Source: Ignavibacteriota bacterium
Lineage (GTDB): Bacteria > Bacteroidota > Ignavibacteria > UBA10030
Direction: 5' to 3'
DNA: 41,181 nucleotides
NCBI GenBank assembly: GCA_022616555.1
Contig: JAKEEG010000017.1
Span: 1-41,181 of the forward strand
Shown here piece by piece: positions 8,817 through 16,116 of this stretch (position 1 is its first letter; each line of letters opens with the position of its first letter). The position numbers and the translations under genes are program-made. Below the pieces are notes generated by a model, which worked only from the letters and a program-made list of their open reading frames with translations, was not told the origin of the DNA and searched no databases.

Positions 8817-9389
8817 TTATTTATTCAGTATTCGCTCCGGATGCTCTCGCAAGAACACCTCCCACTGCGAGCGAGATTTGCTGCTTCCACTTTTACGCGT
8901 CCGTTGGCCGGTTTCTTTTTTACCTTTCCGATGGTAGTGGCAGAGCGCCACAGCAAGCGCGTCGGACACGTCATGGAATTTTGGCATAGTCCGTAATTGC
9001 AGAATGGATTTCACCATAAATTGCACCTGGTCTTTGGACGCTGCGCCGTTGCCGACCACAGCTTTTTTTACTTCGCGCGGTGAGTATTCTGCAGTAGGCA
9101 ATTGACGATTTACTGCAGCGAGAATCGATACACCGCGGGCGTGCCCGATTTTCAGCGTAGACTGTGCATTCTTGCCATAGAACGCAGTCTCAATCGCGAA
9201 CTCATCCGGATGATATTTGTCGATAACCTCGCACAGTGCCGAGTATATCGCTTTCAACCGGAGAGGCATCGAATATGTGCTGCGGTTTTTCACGACGTTG
9301 TAATCGAGCACGCGGAATTTCCCGTTCTTCCGCTCGATGACTCCGTAGCCGGTAACCAGCGTGCCCGGGTCGACGCCGAGGATGATCAT
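8817..9389 (-). CDS. ruvC: Holliday junction resolvase RuvC
   Basis: RuvC is the dimeric endonuclease that resolves Holliday junctions. Its RNase H-like active site is intact: D7 in GVDPGT, E67 in AIETAF, and the HDVSDALA block with D140/D143. The protein has 190 residues; the last 35 or so are a lysine/arginine-rich tail (RKGKKETGQRTRKSGSSK) longer than in many RuvC proteins, probably extra DNA contact. The ATG overlaps the recJ stop by 4 nt (ATGA), showing coupling to recJ. Confidence 0.97.
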   Translation of the reverse strand: MIILGVDPGTLVTGYGVIERKNGKFRVLDYNVVKNRSTYSMPLRLKAIYSALCEVIDKYHPDEFAIETAFYGKNAQSTLKIGHARGVSILAAVNRQLPTAEYSPREVKKAVVGNGAASKDQVQFMVKSILQLRTMPKFHDVSDALAVALCHYHRKGKKETGQRTRKSGSSKSRSQWEVFLREHPERILNK

Positions 9390-11167
9390 TTGATATCTCT
9401 TACTTTGAGTTGCGGGATGACTTCCCCCGCGTATTCGCTTTCATCGATTGAGAATGCAACATCGATGCCGCCGTTGCTGCTTCTGAGCCGGTCGATGTGC
9501 GCACCCAGATTAAAACCGATGGCGTCGAACACTCTGCCATTCTTTCTCACCTTGAAGGTTAGGTGGTTGTTGCCAACGATACGCGGCGCGCCGCTCAATT
9601 GGACATTTCGCGCTGCGAACACCGGCCGCATGTTTCCCGGTCCGTGCGGAGCAAATTGCCTGAGTACATTGACGAAATTCGGTGTGAACTCACTCAAATT
9701 CACTTCCGATTCGATGCGAATCTGCGGCGTGAGCAATTCCTCCGTCAATTGCTCTTTTGCGACGGCGTTGAATGCCTCGCGGAATTCATTGACACGATTC
9801 AACTCGACTGTTAGTCCTGCGGCATATTTATGACCGCCGAACTGAATGAGTGTGCTCTCGCATTTCTTCAGAGCCTTATGGATGTCGAACCCCGATACGC
9901 TACGTGCCGAACCTTTTGCAACCCCATCCACAGTCGTCATCATAATGGTTGGGCGGTAATAACGCTCGACGAGCCGGGACGCGACGATTCCGATGACGCC
10001 CGGGTGCCAGCTCTCGCCGTGAAGCACAATGGCGCTTTCCTGCAACAAGTCCGGTGAATTTTCGACAATTTGCTGGGCTTCAAGAAAGGCCTCTTCATCG
10101 AGCTTACGGCGAGCTCGATTTTCATCTTCGAAGACTTTAGCGAGGCTCAGTGCGGTGTCATACGATTCGCACGTCAGCAATTCGACAGCCCGCATGGCGT
10201 CGCCTAAGCGGCCGACCGCGTTAATGCGCGGCGCAATAATGAACACGATTTGTCCCCCGGAAATCCTGGTGCGCTTCATGCCGGAGGTTTGGATCAGCGC
10301 TTGTATTCCTGGTCTGGGCGATTTGTTAATGAGGTTCAATCCGAGGCTGACAAGTGTGCGGTTTTCCCCAACCAGGGGAACGATATCCGCGGTAGTAGCG
10401 AGCGTAACGAAATCCAGGTAAGACTCAAGTGGTTGGTCGCCGCCCTGCTCGAAGAGAGTTCGAATTGAGTCACGCGTGATCAACGCCTGCAAGAGTTTGA
10501 AAGCCACTCCGCACCCGCAAAGCTGTTTGAATGGATAACTACAGCCGGGCTTGATGGGGTCGAGTACTGCGTAAGCGTTAGGCAACCTATCGGCAGGTTC
10601 GTGGTGGTCGCAGATGACGACATCGATGCCAGATCGCTGCACGGTTTCGATATTCTCGACAGCGGTGATACCACAGTCGACAGTAATAAGCAGCGTCGCG
10701 CCGCTGGCTTTTACATGCTCAACGCCGCTTGGCGATAAGCCATAGCCGTCTTTAATACGGTCCGGAACGAAATATGTTACGTTTGCTCCAACCCGTTTGA
10801 GAAATGACCAGAGTAGAGCTGTGCCATTGGTTCCATCGACGTCGTAGTCGCCGTACACAAGTACATGCTCTTTGCTCGCGGCTGCGCGTTCAATACGTTC
10901 GACAGCTCGTTCCATTCCGTCCATCAGGAACGGGTCGTGCAGGTCATTGAAATCAGGCCGGAAGAACGCTTTTGCTTTATCGAACGAATCGATGCCGCGG
11001 CTTACAAGAAGCTCGCAGAGAGTCATCGAGAGGTTGAGCTCGTCGGAGAGTTTTTTCGCTATACCTTGAGCCTCGTTACCGAGTGAATCGAGTGGAAGAG
11101 ATGATTCGTCCGTTTGCATTCGCTCGTGCGGGAAAGTCCAGCGGTATTCTCGTACGGGTTTCATCAT
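9386..11167 (-). CDS. recJ: Single-strand-specific 5'-3' exonuclease RecJ
   Basis: RecJ degrades ssDNA 5' to 3' in recombination, mismatch and base-excision repair. The 593-residue protein has the DHH phosphoesterase motifs DYDVDG at 107-112, DCG at 164-166 and DHH at 187-189. The DHHA1 block QFGGHKYAAGLTVE and a C-terminal OB fold follow. Two consecutive ATG codons lie at 11162-11167. The 3' end of RNase P RNA lies 31 nt upstream on the same strand. It leads the recJ-ruvC-ruvA-ruvB run. Confidence 0.96.
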   Translation of the reverse strand: MMKPVREYRWTFPHERMQTDESSLPLDSLGNEAQGIAKKLSDELNLSMTLCELLVSRGIDSFDKAKAFFRPDFNDLHDPFLMDGMERAVERIERAAASKEHVLVYGDYDVDGTNGTALLWSFLKRVGANVTYFVPDRIKDGYGLSPSGVEHVKASGATLLITVDCGITAVENIETVQRSGIDVVICDHHEPADRLPNAYAVLDPIKPGCSYPFKQLCGCGVAFKLLQALITRDSIRTLFEQGGDQPLESYLDFVTLATTADIVPLVGENRTLVSLGLNLINKSPRPGIQALIQTSGMKRTRISGGQIVFIIAPRINAVGRLGDAMRAVELLTCESYDTALSLAKVFEDENRARRKLDEEAFLEAQQIVENSPDLLQESAIVLHGESWHPGVIGIVASRLVERYYRPTIMMTTVDGVAKGSARSVSGFDIHKALKKCESTLIQFGGHKYAAGLTVELNRVNEFREAFNAVAKEQLTEELLTPQIRIESEVNLSEFTPNFVNVLRQFAPHGPGNMRPVFAARNVQLSGAPRIVGNNHLTFKVRKNGRVFDAIGFNLGAHIDRLRSSNGGIDVAFSIDESEYAGEVIPQLKVRDIK

Positions 11168-11198
11168 AAGGCGAGGAAGTGCAGTCTTATAAAATCGA

Positions 11199-11633
11199 GC
11201 CAGAGGTCGAGCGGAGCCGGTCGATAAGCCGAATTCTGTCTTCCCACTTACGTGGGGAGGCAGTCATTTCTCTGATGCGACCTACCCGTCACTGGTTCAC
11301 CGGAGTGAAGAACGCGCGGGCAACGCGCCTCCCGATGCGAACATCGGGACGTGTGACTTACATGGTCTTGCACCGGGCGGGGTTTGTCGTGCCGCCGCCA
11401 TTGCTGGCGGCGCGGTGGTCTCTTACACCACCTTTTCACCTGTTTCTGTGCGTCCGACATGTCGGAACGCACAGATGTGTTTTTTCTGTGACACTATCCG
11501 TTCGCACGGGATGTTGCTCGTGCGACCCCCGTTTAACACGGGGCACCGTGCCCTTTGGTGTTCGGACTTTCCTCATCCCACTCGCCGAAGCGAACGGAAC
11601 GCGACTGCCTGACCGAACTCCGCGACCTCTGGC
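11199..11633 (-). ncRNA. rnpB: RNase P RNA (bacterial type A-like)
   Basis: The ends pair perfectly as helix P1: GCCAGAGGTCG at the 5' end (11633-11623) and CGACCTCTGGC at the 3' end (11209-11199). Conserved regions occur in order: GAGGAAAGTCCGAACACC (CR-I, part of P4), AAAAGGTGGTGTAAGAGACC, CGGTGCAAGACC, AGAGAAATGACTGCC, and ACAGAATTCGGCTTA (CR-V). The length is 435 nt. RNase P RNA is the catalytic subunit that matures tRNA 5' ends. The gene sits between the RNase HI-like gene (14 nt upstream) and recJ (31 nt downstream), all on the minus strand, with no recognisable dedicated promoter in the gap. Confidence 0.95.
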
Positions 11634-11647
11634 ATTTGCTTTACACT

Positions 11648-12064
11648 TTACACCGTCATGCGGCGCTTGGTATCGATGCCCAGGTTGGCGAGCTCGTCCG
11701 CTTCCTTGTTCTTCTCGCGCATGACGTGTTTAATTTCAAACTCGAATGAAGCGTCCTGCAACAGCTTGTGCACTTCTTGAAAATGCTTTTTCAGCGTTGC
11801 ATCTTTTACACGGTACTTTCCGTGCAGTTGCTTCACCATCAGCTCGCTATCCGAGTGGACGACAAGTTTCGAGCACTCCATGCTGCGCACCATCTGCAGG
11901 CATGTTCTCAAAGCAGTGTATTCGGCAATGTTGTTCGTCGCTGTGCCGATGTAGCTAAATTCTTTTCTGAGCACTTCGCCGTTGTGGTCTTTCAGTAGAA
12001 TGCCAATTCCGCTCTCGCCCGGATTGTTACGAGACGCCCCGTCGATAAACGCGTAAATCGTCAT
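11648..12064 (-). CDS. RNase HI-like ribonuclease
   Basis: This 138-residue protein has the RNase H fold and carries the four acidic catalytic positions: D8 in FIDGASRNNPG, E47 in NNIAEYTAL, D71 in VHSDSEL, and the aspartate in NKEADELANLGID. It should cleave the RNA strand of RNA:DNA hybrids. It is of the short RnhA-like type, without the basic handle of E. coli RNase HI. Its ATG overlaps the zinc-ribbon gene stop by 4 nt (ATGA at 12061-12064). The 5' end of rnpB lies only 14 nt past its stop. Confidence 0.9.
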   Translation of the reverse strand: MTIYAFIDGASRNNPGESGIGILLKDHNGEVLRKEFSYIGTATNNIAEYTALRTCLQMVRSMECSKLVVHSDSELMVKQLHGKYRVKDATLKKHFQEVHKLLQDASFEFEIKHVMREKNKEADELANLGIDTKRRMTV

Positions 12065-12792
12065 TGTAGAGCGCAGGCACTTTCGACGATCTCGTCGGAG
12101 ACCAGCATTCTGCCGCAGTGCTCACAGACAAGGATTTTCGTGTTTTTCCGTAATTCGAGCACCGTCTGCGGCGGTATTCGGTTGAAACAGCCGCCACAGG
12201 CATTTCGTTTCACAGGTACAACTGCCTTGCCGGCTTTAGCTTTGCGCACACGCTCGTACTGTCGCAGGTCGGCTTTGTCCAGCCGGACGACGATTTTTTC
12301 TCGTTCGTGCCGCAGCTTAGTTTCTTCTTCTTCGTGCTCTTTGTTCACCAACGCAAGCTCCGACATCCGCTCATCGAGTTCTTTACGCAATTCCTCAATT
12401 TCGGGGCCAAGCTTTTCGGCATCGGCTTTAGCGACGCTTGCTTTGCCTTCCAAGCTTTCAATATCGCGGGTTAGCTTGGCGATTTTTTCCTGAGCATGGT
12501 CGGCTTCCCGCGCAAGCGCATCGTACTGGCGGTTCGTCTTCACCTCGAATTGCTGCGTTTTGTATTTTTCGATGTGCTCTTTTAGCGACAGGATTTCCAA
12601 GTCAGCTTGGTCGCGGGAAACAATCGATTTCGAGAGGGTTTCTTCAAGGCCTCTCTTCCGGTCTTCCTTTTTTTGAAGCTGTTGTTCCAAGTTTGCTACA
12701 ACGTGTGGTAAATCTCCTTTGAGTTCCTGCACTTCATCGAGATTTAAGTCAATTTTTTGAAGCGCATACAAGAGCCGTAAACGATTTTCCAA
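12061..12792 (-). CDS. C4-type zinc ribbon coiled-coil protein (DUF164 type)
   Basis: This 243-residue protein is mostly heptad-patterned, charged helix (about 5-180), predicted to form a long antiparallel coiled coil. It ends in a zinc ribbon: CGGC at about 202-205 and CEHC about 22 residues later. This matches the zf-RING_7/DUF164 family, whose members have been suggested to bind nucleic acid but lack a settled function. The start is TTG at 12792, supported by an AAGGAG eight nt upstream. It is cotranscribed with the NIF3-like gene (13 nt gap) and the RNase HI-like gene (4 nt overlap). Confidence 0.88.
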   Translation of the reverse strand: MENRLRLLYALQKIDLNLDEVQELKGDLPHVVANLEQQLQKKEDRKRGLEETLSKSIVSRDQADLEILSLKEHIEKYKTQQFEVKTNRQYDALAREADHAQEKIAKLTRDIESLEGKASVAKADAEKLGPEIEELRKELDERMSELALVNKEHEEEETKLRHEREKIVVRLDKADLRQYERVRKAKAGKAVVPVKRNACGGCFNRIPPQTVLELRKNTKILVCEHCGRMLVSDEIVESACALQ

Positions 12793-12800
12793 ATTGAATG

Positions 12801-12806
12801 CTCCTT
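12801..12806 (-). promoter_or_regulatory. Ribosome binding site fixing a TTG start
   Basis: On the minus strand AAGGAG lies 8 nt before the TTG at 12792 and overlaps the stop codon of the NIF3-like gene. It decides in favour of the TTG start, since no ATG or GTG is placed nearby. Confidence 0.7.
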
Positions 12807-13915
12807 CAGTAACTATAATGTGTTGGGTTTGTCGAAAACTTAGTAACGCGTACTGTCAATTGTTCCTTGCTGTGCCGTGCTGCCTCACGAAGTCGTTTGG
12901 CAAGTGGTTCAAGAATCACCTGCTCGGTTTCCCAATGCCCGGCATCCACTAATGCGATTGTACCTTCCGCCGAGTGGTATGTATGGTATTTAACATCGGC
13001 AGTAACGAATGCGTCTGCGTTAGCTCTCACAGCTGTTTGCAAGAGGTCTGAGCCGCTCCCGCCGCACACAGCGATTTTTTGAACACGCTGTTTGGCTCCT
13101 GCCGTATAGCGCACGGCCTCGGCTTTAAGCGATTTCTTCACAAGCTGCAAAAACGATTTCAGCGGCATGCTGTTTGGCAGATCGCCAATTGCGCCCATGC
13201 CGTAATTTGTGCTGTCGTTTTCTAGCGGATAAACATCATATGCAATTTCTTCGTACGGGTGCGCTGTTTTCATCGCCGATACGATTGTATTCACGGCTCC
13301 GCGCGGAGCGATCATTTCAAGTCGAACTTCCTCAACCGTTTCTAATTTGTTCGCTGTGCCAATGAATGGGTTCGTCGATGCGGAGCCCCGGAACGTCCCT
13401 GTTCCGCTTATGCGATATGAACACGAGGAATACTCCCCGATGACCCCTGCGCCGGCGTCCGACATAGCATCCGCCACACGCTCAACATGTTCTTGCGGCA
13501 CGAAGACGACAATTTTCGACGACAAGCCTTTCAAAGGAGAAAGAAATCTTATGTTCGTTAGCCCAAACTTTTCCGCAAACGCAAAACTGACGCCGTGTTT
13601 TGTAAAATCAAGATTCGTATGAGCCGAATAAACAGCGATGTTCGATTTTGCTAATTTCAGCACGAGCTTTCCCGTTTCGTCTGTTGTTGTGACCGCTTTC
13701 AGCGGACGAAACAACAGCGGGTGATGCGAAACAATCAGCTCTGCCCGTTGTGCGATAGCCTCTGTGACAATTTTCTCTGTGACATCAAGCGCAACAAGGA
13801 TTTTTGAAACATGCCGCGAACGGTCTCCAAGTTGTAAACCGACATTATCTTTCTCCCACGCAATCCATTTTGGCGCCCACGCTTCGATGATGTGTTCGAT
13901 ATCCGCTATCGTCAT
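12806..13915 (-). CDS. NIF3-like (DUF34) dinuclear metal-centre protein
   Basis: This 369-residue protein is of the long YqfO type: an N-terminal half with metal ligands in VSHHPLLF, a CutA/PII-like insert (roughly 130-240, with IAPRGAVNTIVSAMKTAHPYEE), and a C-terminal half with the remaining ligands in DAGHWETE. NIF3/DUF34 proteins bind two metals; a GTP cyclohydrolase I type 2 annotation is common in databases, but the function is unsettled. The start ATG at 13915 has AAAGGAAC a few nt upstream. Its leader contains a strong intrinsic terminator ending 35 nt before the start, so expression may be controlled by readthrough. Confidence 0.9.
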   Translation of the reverse strand: MTIADIEHIIEAWAPKWIAWEKDNVGLQLGDRSRHVSKILVALDVTEKIVTEAIAQRAELIVSHHPLLFRPLKAVTTTDETGKLVLKLAKSNIAVYSAHTNLDFTKHGVSFAFAEKFGLTNIRFLSPLKGLSSKIVVFVPQEHVERVADAMSDAGAGVIGEYSSCSYRISGTGTFRGSASTNPFIGTANKLETVEEVRLEMIAPRGAVNTIVSAMKTAHPYEEIAYDVYPLENDSTNYGMGAIGDLPNSMPLKSFLQLVKKSLKAEAVRYTAGAKQRVQKIAVCGGSGSDLLQTAVRANADAFVTADVKYHTYHSAEGTIALVDAGHWETEQVILEPLAKRLREAARHSKEQLTVRVTKFSTNPTHYSY

Positions 13916-13950
13916 CCATGTTCCTTTGAATCACCATCCCAATAGGGGAT

Positions 13951-13985
13951 AAAAAAAGTGTCCCGCCTCTTGGGCGGGACACTTT
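13951..13985 (-). terminator. Strong intrinsic terminator upstream of the NIF3-like gene
   Basis: Arms AAAGTGTCCCGCC (13955-13967) and GGCGGGACACTTT (13973-13985) form a perfect 13-bp stem with a 5-nt loop. On the minus strand the hairpin is followed by a run of seven T (13957-13951, overlapping the stem base). On the plus strand no T tract follows, so it acts on minus-strand transcripts, before the NIF3-like gene. Confidence 0.85.
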
Positions 13986-14087
13986 GACGAGATTTAGTCA
14001 AGTAGATAAACGACAACCGGATGTTTTTGCCTTTTCGTCTTGAGCATCGCCTGCAGTTAAACCAACTTGTGTGTATGAGTAAATCGC
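13951..14087 (-). ncRNA. Candidate small RNA or attenuated leader
   Basis: A minus-strand transcript of about 135 nt is outlined by a plausible promoter (14092-14119) and the strong terminator at 13951-13985. Just inside the predicted start, GATTTACTCA (14085-14076) pairs with TGACTAAATC (14000-13991) at nine of ten positions, closing a domain of about 95 nt that contains an AGTT/AACT hairpin. The domain ends directly at the terminator stem. I could not match it to 6S, SRP RNA, tmRNA or a known riboswitch. It may be a stand-alone sRNA or a cis leader of the NIF3 operon. Confidence 0.45.
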
Positions 14088-14091
14088 CGTA

Positions 14092-14119
14092 GATATATAG
14101 TAGAGAAAAAAAGGCACAA
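14092..14119 (-). promoter_or_regulatory. Candidate promoter for the leader/sRNA
   Basis: The minus strand reads TTGTGC (14119-14114), a 16-nt T-rich spacer, then TATATC (14097-14092). Initiation would fall near 14087-14085, exactly where the paired GATTTACTCA arm starts. Confidence 0.4.
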
Positions 14120-14161
14120 AAGCAAGCTTTGGAATTGACCATACTGTTTAGCGTATTGCAC

Positions 14162-14190
14162 TTGCTTTTTGTGTATTGTGTCTCTACAAT
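14162..14190 (+). promoter_or_regulatory. Candidate sigma-70 type promoter of the OsmC-like gene
   Basis: TTGCTT (14162-14167), a 17-nt spacer and TACAAT (14185-14190) make a near-consensus promoter. Transcription would begin near 14197, giving a leader of about 90 nt. Confidence 0.55.
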
Positions 14191-14197
14191 TATTTAA

Positions 14198-14223
14198 GCT
14201 CCCATCCTGTAAGCTGGGGGAGC
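14198..14223 (+). other. Hairpin at the start of the OsmC-like mRNA
   Basis: GCTCCC (14198-14203) pairs with GGGAGC (14218-14223) around a 14-nt loop, almost at the predicted 5' end of the transcript. No T tract follows, so it is not a terminator; a 5' stabilising or regulatory hairpin is possible. Confidence 0.35.
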
Positions 14224-14287
14224 CGTAGCTGCAAGCGATTCAAGAAAAACATTCAAGAAATACTCAAAGGGTTTCAGAGGAAAAACA

Positions 14288-14740
14288 ATGGGTGAAGTCA
14301 AAACAATGACCGTGCAGCACCTTTCGGGTCATGCATTTGCTGCCAAGGGCGGCTCGAATCATTATGCCATCATCGATGGAGGTTCAGAAGGCCAACCGGC
14401 AGGAGCGCAGGGACCGATGGAAATGATCCTTGCCGCATTAGGAAGTTGCTCGGGCGGCGATGTGGTGGAGATTCTCAAAAAAAAGCGGCAGGACGTCCGC
14501 AGGTTTTCAGTTCAGCTTTCAGGCGAACGGGCTGAAGACCATCCGCGGGTCTATAAAAAAATCCATATGAAGTTTATCATTCACGGCAAGAACGTCGAAA
14601 GAGCTGCCGCGGAGCGTGCCATTGAGCTTTCGTTAACCAAGTACTGTTCAATCAATGGTATGCTCTCGAAGGTTGTTGACATCACGCACGACTATGAACT
14701 ACACGAGTGGGATGCGGAGACCGAGCACGTAAGCGGTTAA
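14288..14740 (+). CDS. OsmC/YhfA-like peroxide-related protein
   Basis: This 150-residue protein has the OsmC fold with both conserved cysteines: C54 in ALGSCSGGDV and C120 in LTKYCSINGML. In the family these form the thiol pair used to reduce organic hydroperoxides. The sequence is nearest the YhfA-like branch, whose substrate is less clear than that of Ohr. The start ATG follows AGAGGA at a good distance. The 3' end overlaps the convergent receiver-DHp gene by 4 nt. Confidence 0.88.
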   Translation: MGEVKTMTVQHLSGHAFAAKGGSNHYAIIDGGSEGQPAGAQGPMEMILAALGSCSGGDVVEILKKKRQDVRRFSVQLSGERAEDHPRVYKKIHMKFIIHGKNVERAAAERAIELSLTKYCSINGMLSKVVDITHDYELHEWDAETEHVSG

Positions 14741-15435
14741 GATTCCGCTTTGTCGTCTGAGGTGGAAAGCTTTCGGAATTCGTACTTTTCGAAATTAATG
14801 TCGCGGAGGCGTTTGATTTCGGTGTCGATCTGAATAAAGAACTCTTCGAATTTTTTCATTTCGGATTTGTCTTCAGCGCTTAATTGCTGACGCTGGACGA
14901 GGTCGGAGCTGATTTTGATTGCTGCGAGCGGATTGTTAAATTCGTGACAGACGGTGACGACAAGCTGGCGGATGGCTTCCGCCTGCTTCTCCGCAATCAG
15001 GATCCTCTTTTCGACAGCTTGTAACTGCTCGTGCCGCTGGACGCGGTCGAGCACGTTCAGGATGGTGCGGGGGAGTAGCGATTCAGCGAGGTCGTCTTTG
15101 ACGAGAAAATCGTCCACACCGAGCTTCATCGCTTCAATCGCCAATTTGACGTCCCGCATCGACGTAATAAAAATGATTGGCGTTTGGTTGTTCAGCTGGT
15201 TGAGCTGTAAGCAAAAATCCAAGCCTGTCGCACCGGCGAACTGGTAATCGGTGATAATAATATCGAGGCCTGTATTCGTTTTTGTTTCCTCGATGGCGTC
15301 TTCGACATTATCTTTCCAGACAAGTTTAAACTCGTGGTCTTGGTACTTTTGCAAGTGATGCTGGACGATCTTGACGAACGCAACATCATCATCGACTAAC
15401 AGGACATTTGTTATTTTTGCAGGCTCTTGGCTCAT
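14737..15435 (-). CDS. Receiver-DHp protein lacking a kinase ATPase domain
   Basis: The 232-residue protein has an N-terminal receiver with acid pair D15/D16, phospho-acceptor D63, T91 and K113. A coiled linker (about 125-158) leads to a HisKA/DHp-type helix with H164 in VTVCHEFNNPLAAI. The protein ends about 70 residues later, after a second helix; no HATPase_c (N, G1, F, G2 boxes) is present. It cannot autophosphorylate by itself. It could serve as a phosphotransfer hub, a phosphatase, or a dominant partner of another kinase. The stop is clean and no ATPase ORF follows, so a frameshift is not evident. Confidence 0.85.
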   Translation of the reverse strand: MSQEPAKITNVLLVDDDVAFVKIVQHHLQKYQDHEFKLVWKDNVEDAIEETKTNTGLDIIITDYQFAGATGLDFCLQLNQLNNQTPIIFITSMRDVKLAIEAMKLGVDDFLVKDDLAESLLPRTILNVLDRVQRHEQLQAVEKRILIAEKQAEAIRQLVVTVCHEFNNPLAAIKISSDLVQRQQLSAEDKSEMKKFEEFFIQIDTEIKRLRDINFEKYEFRKLSTSDDKAES

Positions 15436-15459
15436 AAAGCGTATTCTTCTATGAATGTC

Positions 15460-15488
15460 AAAGTAAGGGTTGATTTGTTGATTTGCAA
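15460..15488 (-). promoter_or_regulatory. Candidate promoter of the receiver-DHp gene
   Basis: The minus strand has TTGCAA (15488-15483), a 17-nt spacer and TACTTT (15465-15460), 25 nt before the start codon at 15435. The expected leader is under 20 nt. Confidence 0.4.
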
Positions 15489-15585
15489 CTTGAATTCAAG
15501 ACGATATACGCCGTCTTATGGAAATCGCAAAAAACATATCGTGTCGGAAGAACTTTTTAAGAGTATATAGACATAATGGTTAGTA

Positions 15586-15614
15586 TTGCTTTTCGTGAGG
15601 AAATTCTCTATACT
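15586..15614 (+). promoter_or_regulatory. Candidate promoter of the response-regulator pair
   Basis: TTGCTT (15586-15591), 17-nt spacer, TATACT (15609-15614). This is close to the sigma-70 consensus and has the same -35 hexamer and spacing as the OsmC promoter. Initiation is expected near 15621. Confidence 0.6.
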
Positions 15615-15624
15615 CACCCTGCTA

Positions 15625-15676
15625 CACTGGGGAGAACATAGTGAGCATAGAACAAAGAGAAACAATTTTCCCAGTG
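15625..15676 (+). other. 5' UTR stem of the response-regulator mRNA
   Basis: CACTGGG (15625-15631) is complementary to CCCAGTG (15670-15676), closing a loop of 38 nt right at the start of the predicted transcript. The likely ribosome binding site AAGGAAAG follows directly after the second arm, so stem formation could affect its access. Confidence 0.35.
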
Positions 15677-15692
15677 ACAAGGAAAGACACCG

Positions 15693-16064
15693 ATGCCGGC
15701 AAAAAATAGAATACTCGTGGTTGACGACGAAGAAGCGCTCCGCACCGTGCTTGGCTCCGAGCTTGAAGGCGAAGGATATGTTGTGCAAATGGCTGGAGAC
15801 GGAGACGAGGCGATTAAGATTCTCGAGAGCAACGCTTTCGACCTGATCCTCTTGGACATCAAAATGCCGACAGTCGACGGATTTGAAGTCCTCAAGTTCA
15901 TCAAGCAGAAGCACCCGCTCAGCAAGGTGATCATGCTGACCGGATTTGCCGACCTCAAGAATGCCATCGAATCGAAAAAGCTCGGCGCGGAAGATTTTGT
16001 GAGCAAGCCGTACGACTTAGTAGACCTGCTCACCACCGTCGAGCGAGTATTGAGCGGCGTCTGA
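15693..16064 (+). CDS. Single-domain response regulator (CheY-like)
   Basis: This is a 123-residue receiver with no output domain. The acidic pair is D11/D12, the phospho-acceptor D55 in LLDIKMP, with T83 and K105 (SKPYD). Its helix 3 to helix 5 region is strikingly similar to the receiver of the downstream NtrC-type regulator (shared blocks LLDIKMP, EVLKFI, VIMLT, KLGA, DFVSKPYD), which suggests tandem duplication. The two genes are 52 nt apart and probably one operon. A competing phosphate sink or a shuttle for the neighbouring DHp protein is a reasonable role, but inferred. Confidence 0.92.
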   Translation: MPAKNRILVVDDEEALRTVLGSELEGEGYVVQMAGDGDEAIKILESNAFDLILLDIKMPTVDGFEVLKFIKQKHPLSKVIMLTGFADLKNAIESKKLGAEDFVSKPYDLVDLLTTVERVLSGV

Positions 16065-16116
16065 CCATTCCCACAGTGTCGCCGTTGGCCACAGTTTTGG
16101 ATTGAGACGGACGTGC

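Noticed and set aside
11179-11724. 181-codon plus-strand ORF across rnpB
   Set aside because: It lies over RNase P RNA on the opposite strand; the RNA has matching P1 ends and conserved regions.
13951-14087. 6S RNA, SRP RNA or tmRNA as identity of the candidate RNA
   Set aside because: No SRP GGAA-type loop, no tmRNA tRNA-like ends, and the closed domain of about 95 nt is shorter than typical 6S; no motif fits.
13912-14142. 76-codon minus-strand ORF over the NIF3 leader
   Set aside because: It runs through the terminator stem and into the NIF3 start, has no ribosome binding site and has a composition unlike its neighbours; the region reads better as RNA/leader.
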